Shown piece after piece: positions 8,182 to 19,200 of a stretch of DNA of 64,000 nucleotides; position 1 is the first letter of the stretch, and every line of letters begins with the position of its first letter. The position numbers were made by a program, and so were the translations under genes. The stretch comes from Pseudomonas fluorescens (GTDB taxonomy: Bacteria; Pseudomonadota; Gammaproteobacteria; Pseudomonadales; Pseudomonadaceae). A model generated the notes under the pieces. It did not search any database, had not been told where the DNA came from, and saw nothing but the letters and a program-made list of their open reading frames with translations. The stretch covers positions 171,933 to 235,932 of the forward strand of contig NZ_KZ477989.1 in NCBI RefSeq assembly GCF_002837185.1, written 5' to 3'.

Positions 8182-11100
8182 ATGTTCAAAAAACTGTTGA
8201 TCGCCAATCGTGGCGCCATTGCCTGCCGTATTCTGCGCACCTTGCGTGAATTGCAGGTCAAGGGTATCGCCGTCTATGCCGAAGCCGATGCGGCGAGCTT
8301 GCATATCCAGCAAGCCGACGAGGCCTACAGCCTCGGTGAAGGGACCGCGGCCACCACCTACCTGGCGGCGGAAAAACTGCTCGCTACCGCCAAGGCCTGT
8401 GGCGCCGGCGCGATTCATCCCGGCTACGGCTTTCTGTCGGAAAACGCCGCGTTTGCACAGGCCTGTGAAGATGCAGGCATGGTCTTTATCGGCCCAACGC
8501 CTGAACAACTGCGACTATTTGGCCTGAAGCACACCGCTCGTGCGCTGGCCAGGCAACAGCGGATTCCATTGCTCGAAGGCAGTGAACTGCTCGACAGTCT
8601 CTACGACGCACTGTTGGCCGCCGACAGCGTGGGATACCCGGTCATGCTCAAAAGTACCGCCGGTGGCGGCGGCATTGGCATGCGGATCTGCCGCAACCCG
8701 CAGGAGCTGGGCGACGGCTTCGAAATCGTCAAACGCCTGGGCCAAAACAATTTCGGCGACACCGGTGTGTTTATCGAGAAATACATCCAGCACGCGCGTC
8801 ACCTGGAAGTACAGATATTTGGCGACGGGACAGGCCAAGTGATCGCTCTGGGCGTACGTGACTGCTCGGTGCAAAGACGTCACCAGAAAGTCCTTGAAGA
8901 AACCCCTGCACCCAACCTGCCCACGGGCATGAACGAGGCCCTGTGCTCGGCGGCCATCACCCTGGGCAAAGCCGTGAATTACCGCAGCGCCGGCACCGTG
9001 GAGTTCATCTTCGACAGTGAGGATGGACGCTTCTACTTCCTGGAAGTGAACACACGCTTGCAGGTAGAGCATGGCGTGACCGAACAAGTGTGGGGCGTCG
9101 ACCTGGTACGTTGGATGGTGTTGCTGGCAGCAGGTGACATGCCGCCGTTGAGCGAATTGGCACTCAGCCCCAGCGGCCATGCGATTCAGGCACGTGTGTA
9201 TGCAGAAGACCCTGGGCGCAATTTCCAGCCGAGCCCGGGGCTGTTGACCTGCGTGGAGTTTCCGGCCGCCGAAGGCCTGCGTATCGACACCTGGGTACAA
9301 GCCGGCTGCGAAATCCCGCCCTACTTCGACCCCCTGATCGCCAAGCTTATTACCTGGGCACCTACCCGCGAACAGGCGCGCCTGGCGTTGCACCAGGCGT
9401 TAAGCGACAGCCGGCTCTACGGTGTGGAAACCAACCGCGATTACCTGCGCCAGATTTTACTCACGGCGCCCTTCGCCAGTGGCCGGCCGTGGACCCGTTG
9501 CCTCGACAGCCTGATCTACACCGCCCATACGTTCGAGGTCATCAGCCCCGGCACGCAAACCAGCGTGCAGGACTACCCCGGCCGCCTGGGTTACTGGGCC
9601 GTAGGGGTGCCGCCATCGGGGCCCATGGACAGCCGCGCGTTACGCTTGGGCAATCGTCTGCTGGGCAACAGCGAGGGCGCCGCCGCGCTGGAAATCACCA
9701 TGAGCGGCCCGCTGCTGCGCTTCAATTGCGCGACGGTGGTGGCGGTGACAGGCGCAGACATTGCGCTGCTGCTCAACGAGCAGACAGTGCCGATGAATAC
9801 CGCGCTATTGATCGAGGCAGGCTCGGTCCTGAGCCTGGGTACGATCACCGGTGCAGGTGCGCGCAGTTACCTGTGTCTGCGCGGTGGGTTGCAGGTACCG
9901 GATTATCTGGGCAGCAAAAGCACCTTCACCCTCGGTCTGTTTGGCGGTCATGGCGGGCGGGCGCTGCGTGCCGGTGACGTGTTGCATGTACGGCCGCTGG
10001 AGGATCGCAGTGCGGGGCAGACACAGAGTGCCGAGCCGCTGCCCGCTGTGCGCACGCTGCGTGTGATCTACGGCCCACACGGCGCGCCGGAATACTTCAC
10101 GCAGCAATACATCGACATGTTCTTCGCCGCACAATGGGAAGTGCATTTCAATTCCAGTCGTACCGGTGTGCGATTGATCGGGCCCAAGCCTGTATGGGCG
10201 CGAACGGACGGCGGTGAAGCGGGCCTGCACCCCTCCAATATCCACGACAATCCCTATGCCGTCGGCACCGTGGATTTTACCGGAGACATGCCAGTGATCC
10301 TTGGCCCGGATGGGCCAAGCCTCGGTGGGTTTGTATGCCCGGTGACGGTGATCGAGGCGGACCTGTGGCAACTGGGACAGCTCAAGGCGGGAGACAAGCT
10401 CAGGTTCGAGGCGGTCGACCTCGAGACTGCTCGCGCTCTCGCCTTGAAGTGGGACCGCTGTGAGGGCTGGCCTGCCCTCGTTGAAGCGCGCGAGTGCAGC
10501 CGCAACACGGTCCCAGTGAGAATGGCATCACCTGTGGTGCTGGACATCGGCGAAGCTGACGTGCGCCTCGTCGTCCGTCTGGCCGGCGACACTCACCTGC
10601 TTCTGGAAATCGGCGCTCCCGAACTTGACCTGGTGCTACGTTTTCGCGCCCACGCCTTGATGCAAGCCTTTGAAGCTCGAGCATTGCAGGGTGTCATTGA
10701 CCTGACCCCAGGCATCCGCTCCGTGCAAATCCACTATCAACCGGAACAATTGCCGTTGGCCGATCTGCTACCGCTGATCATCGCGGATTGGGCCTGCGTG
10801 TGCGCCAGGCAAAACCTGCAAGTTCCCTCTCGCATCGTCCACCTGCCGTTATCCTGGGACGACCCGGCTTGCCAGCTGGCCATCGACAAATACATGACCA
10901 CGGTGCGCCAGGACGCGCCGTGGTGCCCGAGCAATCTCGAGTTCATTCGCCGCATCAACGATCTGGTCAGCCTGGATGAAGTTCGCCACACCGTGTTTAA
11001 CGCCAGCTACCTGGTAATGGGCCTGGGCGACGTCTATCTCGGCGCGCCGGTCGCGACCCCCCTGGACCCCAGGCATAGGCTGGTGACCACCAAATACAAC

Positions 11101-11775
11101 CCGGCGCGCACCTGGACTGCTGAAAACTCGGTGGGCATCGGCGGCGCTTACTTGTGTGTCTATGGCATGGAAGGTCCGGGCGGCTATCAGTTTGTGGGGC
11201 GAACCCTGCAGATGTGGAATCGCTATCGCGACGTCGCGGCATTCAGGGGCAAGCCGTGGTTACTGCGTTTTTTCGACCAGATCCGTTTTTATCCGGTGAG
11301 CGCCGAAGAACTGCTGCAGATACGCCGCGACTTCCCGCTCGGGCGCTTTGAACCGACCATTGAAGACAGCCAGTTGGACCTGATCACGTATCAGCAATTT
11401 CTGGCGCAGGAAGCCGCGGCAATCGATGTCTTTCGCCAACGGCAAAAAAGGGCTTTCGATGCCGAACGCGAGCGCTGGCTTGCCGGCGGCCTGGCGCATT
11501 TGGAGAGCGAGGCCCTGGCAGCGCCATTGGCGCAAGACAAACCGTTACACGCCAATCAGTACAGCGTCGACAGCCACATTGCGGGCGGGCTCTGGCAAGT
11601 CCGGGTATCGGCCGGAGAGCACGTTGCAGCCGGCGATGTGCTGGTAGTGCTGGAATCCATGAAGATGGAGATCCCGGTGTTGGCACCGTTTGCCGGTGTG
11701 GTACGTGACGTTGCCGTGCAGCCGGGCAGTGGCATCAGCGCCGGCCAAAGGTTAGTGGTGCTGGAGCGGGATTGA
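8182..11775 (+). CDS. Guanidine carboxylase (urea carboxylase family, biotin-dependent)
   Basis: The 1197-aa enzyme uses ATP and bicarbonate to carboxylate urea or guanidine on biotin. Domains in order: biotin carboxylase about 1-445 (ATP-grasp KSTAGGGGIGMR near 155, EVNTRLQVEHGVTE near 290); carboxyltransferase made of KipA-like (about 455-740) and KipI-like (about 800-1030) halves; and a C-terminal biotinyl domain with LESMKME, the biotinylated lysine near 1161. Length is normal for bacterial members. Urea and guanidine carboxylases look alike. The two guanidine riboswitches and the DUF1989 pair argue for guanidine. No allophanate hydrolase gene follows. Confidence 0.9.
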   Translation: MFKKLLIANRGAIACRILRTLRELQVKGIAVYAEADAASLHIQQADEAYSLGEGTAATTYLAAEKLLATAKACGAGAIHPGYGFLSENAAFAQACEDAGMVFIGPTPEQLRLFGLKHTARALARQQRIPLLEGSELLDSLYDALLAADSVGYPVMLKSTAGGGGIGMRICRNPQELGDGFEIVKRLGQNNFGDTGVFIEKYIQHARHLEVQIFGDGTGQVIALGVRDCSVQRRHQKVLEETPAPNLPTGMNEALCSAAITLGKAVNYRSAGTVEFIFDSEDGRFYFLEVNTRLQVEHGVTEQVWGVDLVRWMVLLAAGDMPPLSELALSPSGHAIQARVYAEDPGRNFQPSPGLLTCVEFPAAEGLRIDTWVQAGCEIPPYFDPLIAKLITWAPTREQARLALHQALSDSRLYGVETNRDYLRQILLTAPFASGRPWTRCLDSLIYTAHTFEVISPGTQTSVQDYPGRLGYWAVGVPPSGPMDSRALRLGNRLLGNSEGAAALEITMSGPLLRFNCATVVAVTGADIALLLNEQTVPMNTALLIEAGSVLSLGTITGAGARSYLCLRGGLQVPDYLGSKSTFTLGLFGGHGGRALRAGDVLHVRPLEDRSAGQTQSAEPLPAVRTLRVIYGPHGAPEYFTQQYIDMFFAAQWEVHFNSSRTGVRLIGPKPVWARTDGGEAGLHPSNIHDNPYAVGTVDFTGDMPVILGPDGPSLGGFVCPVTVIEADLWQLGQLKAGDKLRFEAVDLETARALALKWDRCEGWPALVEARECSRNTVPVRMASPVVLDIGEADVRLVVRLAGDTHLLLEIGAPELDLVLRFRAHALMQAFEARALQGVIDLTPGIRSVQIHYQPEQLPLADLLPLIIADWACVCARQNLQVPSRIVHLPLSWDDPACQLAIDKYMTTVRQDAPWCPSNLEFIRRINDLVSLDEVRHTVFNASYLVMGLGDVYLGAPVATPLDPRHRLVTTKYNPARTWTAENSVGIGGAYLCVYGMEGPGGYQFVGRTLQMWNRYRDVAAFRGKPWLLRFFDQIRFYPVSAEELLQIRRDFPLGRFEPTIEDSQLDLITYQQFLAQEAAAIDVFRQRQKRAFDAERERWLAGGLAHLESEALAAPLAQDKPLHANQYSVDSHIAGGLWQVRVSAGEHVAAGDVLVVLESMKMEIPVLAPFAGVVRDVAVQPGSGISAGQRLVVLERD

Positions 11776-11823
11776 GCGACGCTGTATTGTGCGGGGACTT
11801 TCAAGGCCCGGCATGACCGTCCA

Positions 11824-12036
11824 ATGAACACCCCAACCCTTTGCCCCGCCTGCGGTGCCCGTAACGACTGCAGCCTGGCCGACCCGCGCACGGCCGGCCA
11901 GGCCTGCTGGTGCTACAGCGTCACCATCGACCCGGCGGTGCTCCAGGCGCTGCCCGACGAACTGCGCGACAAGGCCTGCCTGTGCCCGCGTTGCGCCCAG
12001 GTAGACCAACAGTTGCGTCACCGCGATGCGCCTTGA
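11824..12036 (+). CDS. Cysteine-rich CWC family protein
   Basis: The 70-aa protein has LCPACGARNDC near the N-terminus, a CWCY motif at about residue 29 and CLCPRC near the C-terminus, an arrangement that suggests metal (zinc) binding. This matches the small CWC family. Its last 11 bp overlap the start of the pseudouridine synthase gene in another frame, so the two are probably co-transcribed and coupled. The molecular role is unknown. Confidence 0.85.
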   Translation: MNTPTLCPACGARNDCSLADPRTAGQACWCYSVTIDPAVLQALPDELRDKACLCPRCAQVDQQLRHRDAP

Positions 12037-12718
12037 TCGCTTCCTCAGTAACCTGCCACGGTTCAATCGCAAGCACGTGCGGCGGCTGTTGGCCGAACGC
12101 CGGGTAACGGTGGACGGTGCAACGGTATGCGACCCGCTTCATGAGGTGCGCACGTTCAGCAGCGTGCGCGTGGACGGTGAAGTGCTGCAGCCGGGCAAAC
12201 CTGCCCGTTATTTCATGCTGCACAAGCCGCAAGGGTGCGTCAGCGCTACGTCCGATGCGCAACACCGTACCGTGCTCGATCTGCTCGATGAACCGCACAA
12301 GGACGCACTGCATATCGCCGGGCGCCTGGACTACAACACCACCGGGCTGATGGTGATCACCAATGACGGCCAGTGGTCGCGACGCCTGACGCAACCGGCA
12401 ACCAAGTTGCCCAAGGTGTATCGGGTGGAAACCGAGCAGGACATCGGCCCTGACTATGCGGCGGTCTTCAGGGCGGGCCTGTACTTCGCCTTCGAAGACC
12501 TCATCACCCAACCCGCCGAGCTGGAGTTACTGGGACCGAGGACGGCGCGCTTGAGCATCATCGAAGGCCGCTATCACCAGGTGAAACGCATGTTCGGCCA
12601 TTTTGATAACAAAGTGACAGCCCTGCATCGCGAGCGCATGGGCCCGCTGCACCTGGATGCAGCGCTTGCGCCGGGCGAGTATCGGGCGCTGACTGACGAG
12701 GAAATCCGTCTCGTCTGA
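12026..12718 (+). CDS. RsuA/RluE-family pseudouridine synthase
   Basis: The 230-aa enzyme has an N-terminal S4-type RNA-binding segment (MRLDRFLSNLPRFNRKHVRRLLAERRV) and the catalytic motif GRLDYNTTGLMVIT near residue 108, with the aspartate that attacks uridine. It also has the late motif EGRYHQVKRMF near residue 178. This pattern is that of the RsuA subfamily acting on rRNA. The target base is not determined here. The start overlaps the CWC gene. Confidence 0.9.
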   Translation: MRLDRFLSNLPRFNRKHVRRLLAERRVTVDGATVCDPLHEVRTFSSVRVDGEVLQPGKPARYFMLHKPQGCVSATSDAQHRTVLDLLDEPHKDALHIAGRLDYNTTGLMVITNDGQWSRRLTQPATKLPKVYRVETEQDIGPDYAAVFRAGLYFAFEDLITQPAELELLGPRTARLSIIEGRYHQVKRMFGHFDNKVTALHRERMGPLHLDAALAPGEYRALTDEEIRLV

Positions 12719-13021
12719 CGACCGCTCAGCCGCTGATGGCAAAAAACCAGCTGCGCCGCTGGCGACATCCCCAGGCTGTGCTTGAATCAAGATCACCCGT
12801 CGGATGATGACTGGCGGGTCACCTATAACCTCCAAGAAACACCTTGCCGCGCCCGCGCTTGATTACGGGCCGTCCCGGCAAACATCCCGCCCTGACAACC
12901 GCTGTCGGCCAGCCGCAATCGGACCGACATGGGCGCTCGGCTTCCAGGCGTATGCCTACCTGTCATAAAGCTCGTGCAAAGTCATTTGCGCGCCCTACCC
13001 GCTTGCCAGGAGTCTTACGAC
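12719..13021. other. Gene-free leader region upstream of phaG
   Basis: No convincing ORF is seen in this 303-bp stretch. It presumably holds the phaG promoter and a long 5' leader. I could not identify a sigma-70 or sigma-54 promoter with confidence. Confidence 0.5.
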
Positions 13022-13906
13022 ATGAGGCCAGAAATCGCTGTGTTGGATATACAGGGTCAATACCGGGTTTACACGGAGTTCTATCGCGCCGATGCCGCTG
13101 ACAAGACCATCATCCTGGTCAATGGCTCGATGGCCACCACGGCCTCTTTCGCCCAGACCGTGAAAAGCCTGTACCCGCAATTCAATGTGGTGTTGTACGA
13201 CCAGCCTTATGCCGGCCGTTCCAAAATACACAACCGCCACGAGCGGATGCTGACCAAGGAAGTCGAAGGCCAGATCCTGCTGGAACTCATCGACCGCTTT
13301 GCCGCCGAACACGTGCTCTCCTTCTCCTGGGGCGGCGCCGCCACGCTGTTCGCCCTCGCTCAACGCCCGCAACGCGTCGAAAAGGCCGTGATCAGCTCGT
13401 TCTCCCCGGTGATCAACGCACCGATGCGTGATTATCTGGAGCGCGGCGTCGACTACCTCGGCAATCTGGAGCGCGACCGCGTCGGCCACCTGGTCAACAG
13501 CACCCTCGGCAAGCACCTGCCGTCGCTGTTCAAGCGCTTCAACCACAAGCACGTGAGCAGCCTGGCCGAGCATGAGTACGGGCAGATGCATTTCCACATC
13601 AGCCAAGTGCTTTACAGCGACCGGTTGTGCTACCTCAAGGCAGCCAGGCAGATCGACATTCCGGTGCTGTTCGTGAACGGCGAATGGGACGAGTACACCA
13701 GCGCAGGCGATGCCAGGCTGTTCGGCCAGCATGTGAAAAACAGCAGCTTCAGCACGGTTCAGGCGACGGGGCATTTCCTGGATATGGAGCATAAAGCGGC
13801 GTGCCGGGACAGCCGGGAGGCGGTGGTGGGCTTTTTGAAAGGGCAGCGGCCGGTGAGTCGGTTACGCTGTCAGCCAGGTCAGACGCAACATGCCTTTGCG
13901 GTCTGA
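13022..13906 (+). CDS. phaG: 3-hydroxyacyl-ACP transacylase/thioesterase PhaG
   Basis: The 294-aa alpha/beta hydrolase begins MRPEIAVLDIQGQYRVYTEF, which I recognise as the characteristic N-terminus of Pseudomonas PhaG. The nucleophile elbow is FSWGGA near residue 103, and GHFLDME near 251 supplies the histidine. PhaG links de novo fatty acid synthesis to medium-chain polyhydroxyalkanoate precursors. It resembles RhlA, but no rhlB lies nearby, and the C-terminal HAFAV ending fits PhaG. The start at 13022 follows GGAGTC. The longer frame from 12929 lacks support. About 300 bp without a gene precede it. Confidence 0.92.
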   Translation: MRPEIAVLDIQGQYRVYTEFYRADAADKTIILVNGSMATTASFAQTVKSLYPQFNVVLYDQPYAGRSKIHNRHERMLTKEVEGQILLELIDRFAAEHVLSFSWGGAATLFALAQRPQRVEKAVISSFSPVINAPMRDYLERGVDYLGNLERDRVGHLVNSTLGKHLPSLFKRFNHKHVSSLAEHEYGQMHFHISQVLYSDRLCYLKAARQIDIPVLFVNGEWDEYTSAGDARLFGQHVKNSSFSTVQATGHFLDMEHKAACRDSREAVVGFLKGQRPVSRLRCQPGQTQHAFAV

Positions 13907-13915
13907 AATGCGACC

Positions 13916-13943
13916 CACTGTAGGAGCGCGCTCCTGCAGTGGC
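13916..13943. repeat. Palindromic repeat (GTAGGAGCGCGCTCCTGC type)
   Basis: A 28-bp near-perfect palindrome, CCACTGTAGGAGCG followed by CGCTCCTGCAGTGG, lies just downstream of the phaG stop. It is a common dispersed Pseudomonas repeat type and may also help end the phaG transcript. Confidence 0.75.
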
Positions 13944-14040
13944 ACCGCCTATCGGCAAGCGGTGCGAGCGCAACGTGCGATTTTTTCGAAGAAAAACTTC
14001 AAATCCGGGTGAACATCTGGTACAAAGTCAGCCGCTTTGA

Positions 14041-14114
14041 GCGGGTATAGTTTAGTGGCAAAACGAAAGCTTCCCAAGCTTTAGTTGAGGGTTCGATTCC
14101 CTCTACCCGCTCCA
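14041..14114 (+). tRNA. tRNA-Gly (anticodon CCC)
   Basis: The 74-nt sequence GCGGGTATAGTTTAGTGG.. folds as a cloverleaf. The acceptor stem GCGGGTA pairs with TACCCGC, the anticodon loop TTCCCAA carries CCC, the T arm is GAGGGTTCGATTCCCTC, and CCA is encoded at the end. Its 3' part is the attachment site of the island that follows. Confidence 0.97.
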
Positions 14115-14115
14115 C
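14089..14115 (+). repeat. attL: 27-bp direct repeat in the 3' end of tRNA-Gly
   Basis: GGGTTCGATTCCCTCTACCC plus GCTCCAC occurs here and again, identical over 27 bp, at 22446-22472. The repeat covers the T arm and acceptor stem of the tRNA, the usual target of tyrosine integrases. Confidence 0.95.
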
Positions 14116-14202
14116 TTCTCTTCTAACTCACTGATTTCCTAGAAATCTAGTGGGTAGAAAGCGAGATAGTCACGTAGTCCTCCTACAAAGGGCTCCTACA
14201 AC

Positions 14203-16168
14203 GTGACGCAGCGCAACAACCTCTACCGCCGTTCGAGCGGAATCTACGTCCTTCGCATCACCGTCCCGGCTCGCTATCGCGTTCAATTGGGTCAAAGAGA
14301 AATTCACACGTCTACTCGAACCACTGATCTCAGCTCAGCAAAAGCTGTAGCATCGCACCTAATTGCGCGGTGGCATTCATGCATAAGTGAGCTGAAAAAA
14401 GTGAATGAGACGAAAGTGATTGAGGGAAGCCCTCTGCTAGCAGGACCCGGACTAATCAGCATCCAAGATTTTTGCGATACCTTTGAGGTTGAGCCCGCGC
14501 TGGTGCTTGGAGAGATCCTCAACCACAAAATTCTCATCGTGTGCAGGCTGAATGCCCATCCAATATATTGGGTTGACGATTACACAATAGTGGACCGGCA
14601 AGAAGATACCGGCGGCTTTGTCTTGGACAGTGCATTTGAGTTGGGCATACAGCAAACCTTCACTGGACACCTCAGACCTTTCCATCGCAGCCATACGATT
14701 GCAAATATAATTGAATGTGGTTACTCCGACGAAACTGCGTTTCGCTTCAAGCTAAATACTCGGACAGCAGCCTTCTGTGACCTACCCGGTATACGGTTTA
14801 CTACCAGCTCGGTTTTTATCACAAAGATTCAGGCCGAAAGAATCAGGGCTCCTTGGATAAAAGTCTTAGCGGACAAAGCGGCGTCACTAGCCTCCACCTC
14901 AGCCCCAACGGCAGTCATTTCCGCCACCTCGGCTCCACCATCACTACCTTATGAATGCTGTAGATCGGATCGTGCCAAAGAACTCGCTTCGTCTTTAATG
15001 GATCAGTTCCTGTCGAGGAAACAAATCAAGTGGAAGCCCGATCAGCAGAAGAGAATGGCTACCCAATGTGGTGCATTTGTAGACCTCATGAACGATCCTC
15101 CATTGGGAGCTCTAAACCGACAACTGATTTGGGACTACGAGGCAAAACTTCGGAAAATGCCTGAAAATAGGTATAGCGCAGCTCGTCGCCATAAAACACA
15201 AGACGCAAATAAACTACTCGCTATGGCCGAAGAACATGGAGAGAGTCGCCTTTCATCTGCGAGTGTTGAGCGCTACATGGACTCACTGTCCAGTATGTTC
15301 TCATGGGCGGTTGACAATATGATTCTCACTTTGAATCCGGCAAAAAGAGCGATTGAAAAATCGAAAAAAACCACCCGAAACCAAGATGACCGCTTCTTAT
15401 TTGAAAAACCATATCTGGACAAGATTTTTTTCCGCTTCTTGGTTTTCAACAGGAACAGGCGAAAGAAACAAACACGGAAGATTATATCAGTTCCGCCCTC
15501 ATTTCTACTGGCTTCCCCTTCTCGGACTTTACACCGGAGGCAGAATAAATGAGCTCTGCCAACTGTATATCGGCGACATAAAACAATCAGAGTCCGGCAT
15601 ATATTACCTGGACTTTAATCTCGACACCCCTGACAAAACAGACATCGACGGACAGGATAGTATAAAAAGCAACAAAACAGATAAAACATTAAAAACTGTA
15701 AACTCTAAAAGAATCACCCCTCTACACTCTCACCTGATCAAGCTGGGATTTCCAGCTTATATAAAATCGCTATCTGATGCCGGCCATAAGCGCCTGTTTC
15801 CAGAACTCAAGCGGGACGCAATTAAAGGTTATGGCAAACCAGCAGGCAGCTGGTTTAATGAACGCTTTCTTGGAAAACAATTACATATACCGCTTGATGG
15901 AAAACGCACCTTCCACTCTTTCAGGCACAATTTTATCACTGCATTAAATGAGCAAGGGGTGCCATCCGACATCATTGCTCAATTGGCAGGCCATAGCAGA
16001 GGTGCAACAGAAACCACTGGCCGATATAGGAAGGATGCCGAGGCAGAACGACTACTGACTTACATAGAGTTATTAAATTATGAACTACCACTTATAAAAC
16101 CGCTCATCATTTCGGACGGACTGGATGCGATAAGCGATGCTCTAAGGCGAAAGACTCAACCTCTCTGA
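14203..16168 (+). pseudogene. Tyrosine-type site-specific integrase, split by a single-base frameshift
   Basis: Two overlapping frames together encode one integrase of about 655 aa. The first (GTG start 14203) has a DUF6538-like N-terminus (YRRSSGIYVLRITVPARYR) and a SAM-like core-binding domain ending at NPAKRAIEK. The second holds the catalytic domain with GLYTGGRINELC (R), HSFRHNF (H-x-x-R), GHSRG (H) and GRYRKD (Y). Frames meet in a run of seven T at 15425-15431. With six T the reading would be DKIFSASWFSTG, continuous with the family. It is either a true disruption, a sequencing error or transcript slippage. It stands next to attL, as expected for the island's integrase. Confidence 0.88.
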
Positions 16169-16206
16169 TCGAAAAAATAATTGTGCGAGACAAATGTCTA
16201 AATATA

Positions 16207-16243
16207 CTAGAGAGGAGACAAAAATTACTCATCTCCTCCCTAG
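16207..16243. terminator. Hairpin between convergent integrase and helicase genes
   Basis: CTAG-AGAGGAGA pairs with TCTCCTCC-CTAG around an A/T-rich loop. The position between two converging stops suggests a shared bidirectional terminator, although the flanking U runs are weak. Confidence 0.5.
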
Positions 16244-16266
16244 TCCGCACTCAAACGAGAATATAA

Positions 16267-19200
16267 TTACTCAGAAACAAAAAGCCTCAAGGAAACCTCG
16301 TTTGTTGACAGTGTATTTAGCCATGAGTCTATAAGCTGAAAAGCTTGTAGTGTCTCTGCGGCACACTGCTGCCCAAGACGGATCTGGTGGTAAAAATCTT
16401 TTTTCGAAAAAGCGTTACCAACCACAATCCAAATCTCTTTCTCTACTGCAAAAGATTTACGACGATTGGATATAGTGTTCCATGCATGATCAATCAGCGC
16501 ATCGTAATCGACACCACGTTTCAGCATATATTCTTCAGGAGACATCTTCTCTATCAGTCGAAGTCTTTTAACGTGATCCGGGTGAGCATTGTCAGTTCGC
16601 CAAGGAGACTTCAACATATTCCAGTTCGCAAAGAAAAGGTCTGCATTCGGCGAAGTTAATGCTTCTAGATTTTTAATTGCTTGTGTCCCAACCATCGCAA
16701 GAGCGCCCGCAGAGGAGTGAGGGGCTCCGACATCTGCGCACTTCACGTGGACGTATATCAACTTCGACGGAGTGCTTGCGATAAAGTCAGCCGGTTCAGT
16801 CCCTAAATCCGTGCACAATAGGAAGTCGAGATCCGCTACGTGGGAAAAGAAAGGACCGAGGTCTGCAATTTTTTTATCTGGGTTTGGAATGTCTTTAATC
16901 TTATCTATAATGGAAAATACGGAGTTTTGAGGGAAAAGATTTTCCGTAAGCGACGATGAGTCCCCTTTTTCTTTTAAACCCTTACATTGCAATTCTTTTA
17001 TAGAGTGCAGAGATTTGCCAATATTTGATTCCGCGATATCCACACCTAGCTCTGTCGGAAGCCTCATCTTATAGTAGCTCCCAGAATAATAACTAATAGA
17101 GTCTTGATACAAAACCTTTACAATGCTATCGCTTAAAATTTCGTTAGCTGACTGGCCGTATTGATAGCTTTTATTTCCACCCCTAGCCTCCGCATTGGTT
17201 AGAGTTAAATCTTTTAATGTATTCAGCCGAGGGATCTTAGTTTTCAAACTATAGGAAAGTATTGCCGAAGTATAATTATCGCTGCTAGCTAGTAAAAAAA
17301 CGTTATCATCCTGATTATACTGAACATAATAAATGTCATTATTGAATGTATATCTATGATGACCATCGGTAAAATCAAGGGGGGTTTCAAAGGTGCTTAA
17401 GTCAAGTAACAATACAGTAGGTGAACCACTTGGACTTTCATTAACAGGCTTTGCAAAGGAATTCAAAAGAGGGCTAGTATTCCTATCTGAATTCTCTATA
17501 ACTTTATGAATATCATCGATCCAATGAGAAAGCTGAGCTAAATTCATGTTCCTTTTTTTCTGGTCTGACACCCGACCTGATCCGACGCCAAGATAGTAAC
17601 TCGTCTCCGATGTCCCTTCAGGTGTTAAGTTATCCACAAGCAGCGTTGAAATTGCATAGGATGCGTTGGCTTGAGATGAGTTTACCGCTTCAAGGTTCTT
17701 ACCCCTCCATGAAATCCCTTCGGGACGATGTTTTGCGTCACCTATTGCGAAACTTGTTGTGCTTTTGGTTTTTAAGCTCTTAGTTCTAGCAGCCAATGCC
17801 AAAATTTGATCCAGAGAAATGGTGGACCCAAGACCAAGCTCCGATTCAAACGCGTAGTTTATACCCCTACTATCATACACAACCAAAAGATCACCAGCTT
17901 CTCGCAAGATTATAACTTGCAAGGCGGGTTCAAAAAAAAGTGAGTCACTCAGAAATTTTGAATTATTGAAGCTAATACTGGTTATGACTGAAAAGCCGAC
18001 CGAACGTTGAATCGTGACCAGTTCTCCGTTATTCACAAGCTTCCAATATAGAGAGTCTACGAGCACAGGGAGCGAAAAGTTAGCTTCCTTGTTGATAAAA
18101 CACAGCGAAGCCAGTGGCAGCTTCAGACTATGCTCTGGATCAAACTCAGCAATATTGAATTTCTTCTTATACCCCGAATCAAAGTAGCTTATCTCCGGAA
18201 ACGAATCGAGATACGACTTCAGAAGCGCAGAGGTATCAAGGGACTTAAGAAAAGATGTGACCGCGCCTGGACTGCTCAAATACTCATCAAACTTTATAAA
18301 ATTATTCCACAACCGAGCATTTGAACCATTGCTTAGATCCAAAACGTGAGCTAGATCCTCCCCACTCTTCCGAACGATTCTCCCTACAGTTTGAACAAGC
18401 TCTCTACCACTACTTACAGGATATGTAATCACCAAAACTTTAGCGCTCGGTATATCAACACCCTCATCGAGCTTTCTTTGATGTATGATAACTTGATAAT
18501 CTGAAGTTTTAAGTGCTTTCGGAACCACCGACTTGAAATTCTCTCGACCATCACCAGCAAACTGTTGATGTATAGCTATCGTTTTATAGCTCCGCGAGAA
18601 AATCTCTTCATACCTATTTATTTCATAATGATTCCTACATTTAATTATACACTTTGTGCCAGGCTGATTATCAATTAAAACTTTGACTCGCTCAACCAGA
18701 TTTTCTTCAGGTAAACTCTCAAAACTCGGACTGCACAATACGTTGTGCTCTAGCGCCTGTTTGAACGTGTAAATAAAACTACAATCTGGCGACACATCAA
18801 ACTTAAAAAGATCATTTCGATAAGGGGTTGCGGTGATAATTATCTTATGCGCATTAATTGATCTCGATATTTTACTCCATACTGGAGACGGCTCTGAATG
18901 CCCCTCATCGATAATTATTAAATCGATAGCCTCAGTAAAAGCTTTCAACGTAACCGCATCAGTAGACGAAAGCTTTTGGAAGGTCGTGACATATATCCCA
19001 GCGTCTGCAACTTTAGTTATCCCTGACCATACAGACTTTAAAGGAATACGTTCTAGAGGGATGCGCTCTTTAAAAAAATCGCCTGAGAGTTGTTTGAGTA
19101 TTTGATCCTTAACAGCGGAGCGATGGCACAGAATTAATATATTTTTCTTTGAACTGAAATGTGCAACTGTTGCGATCACACCTGTTTTCCCGGCGCCAGT

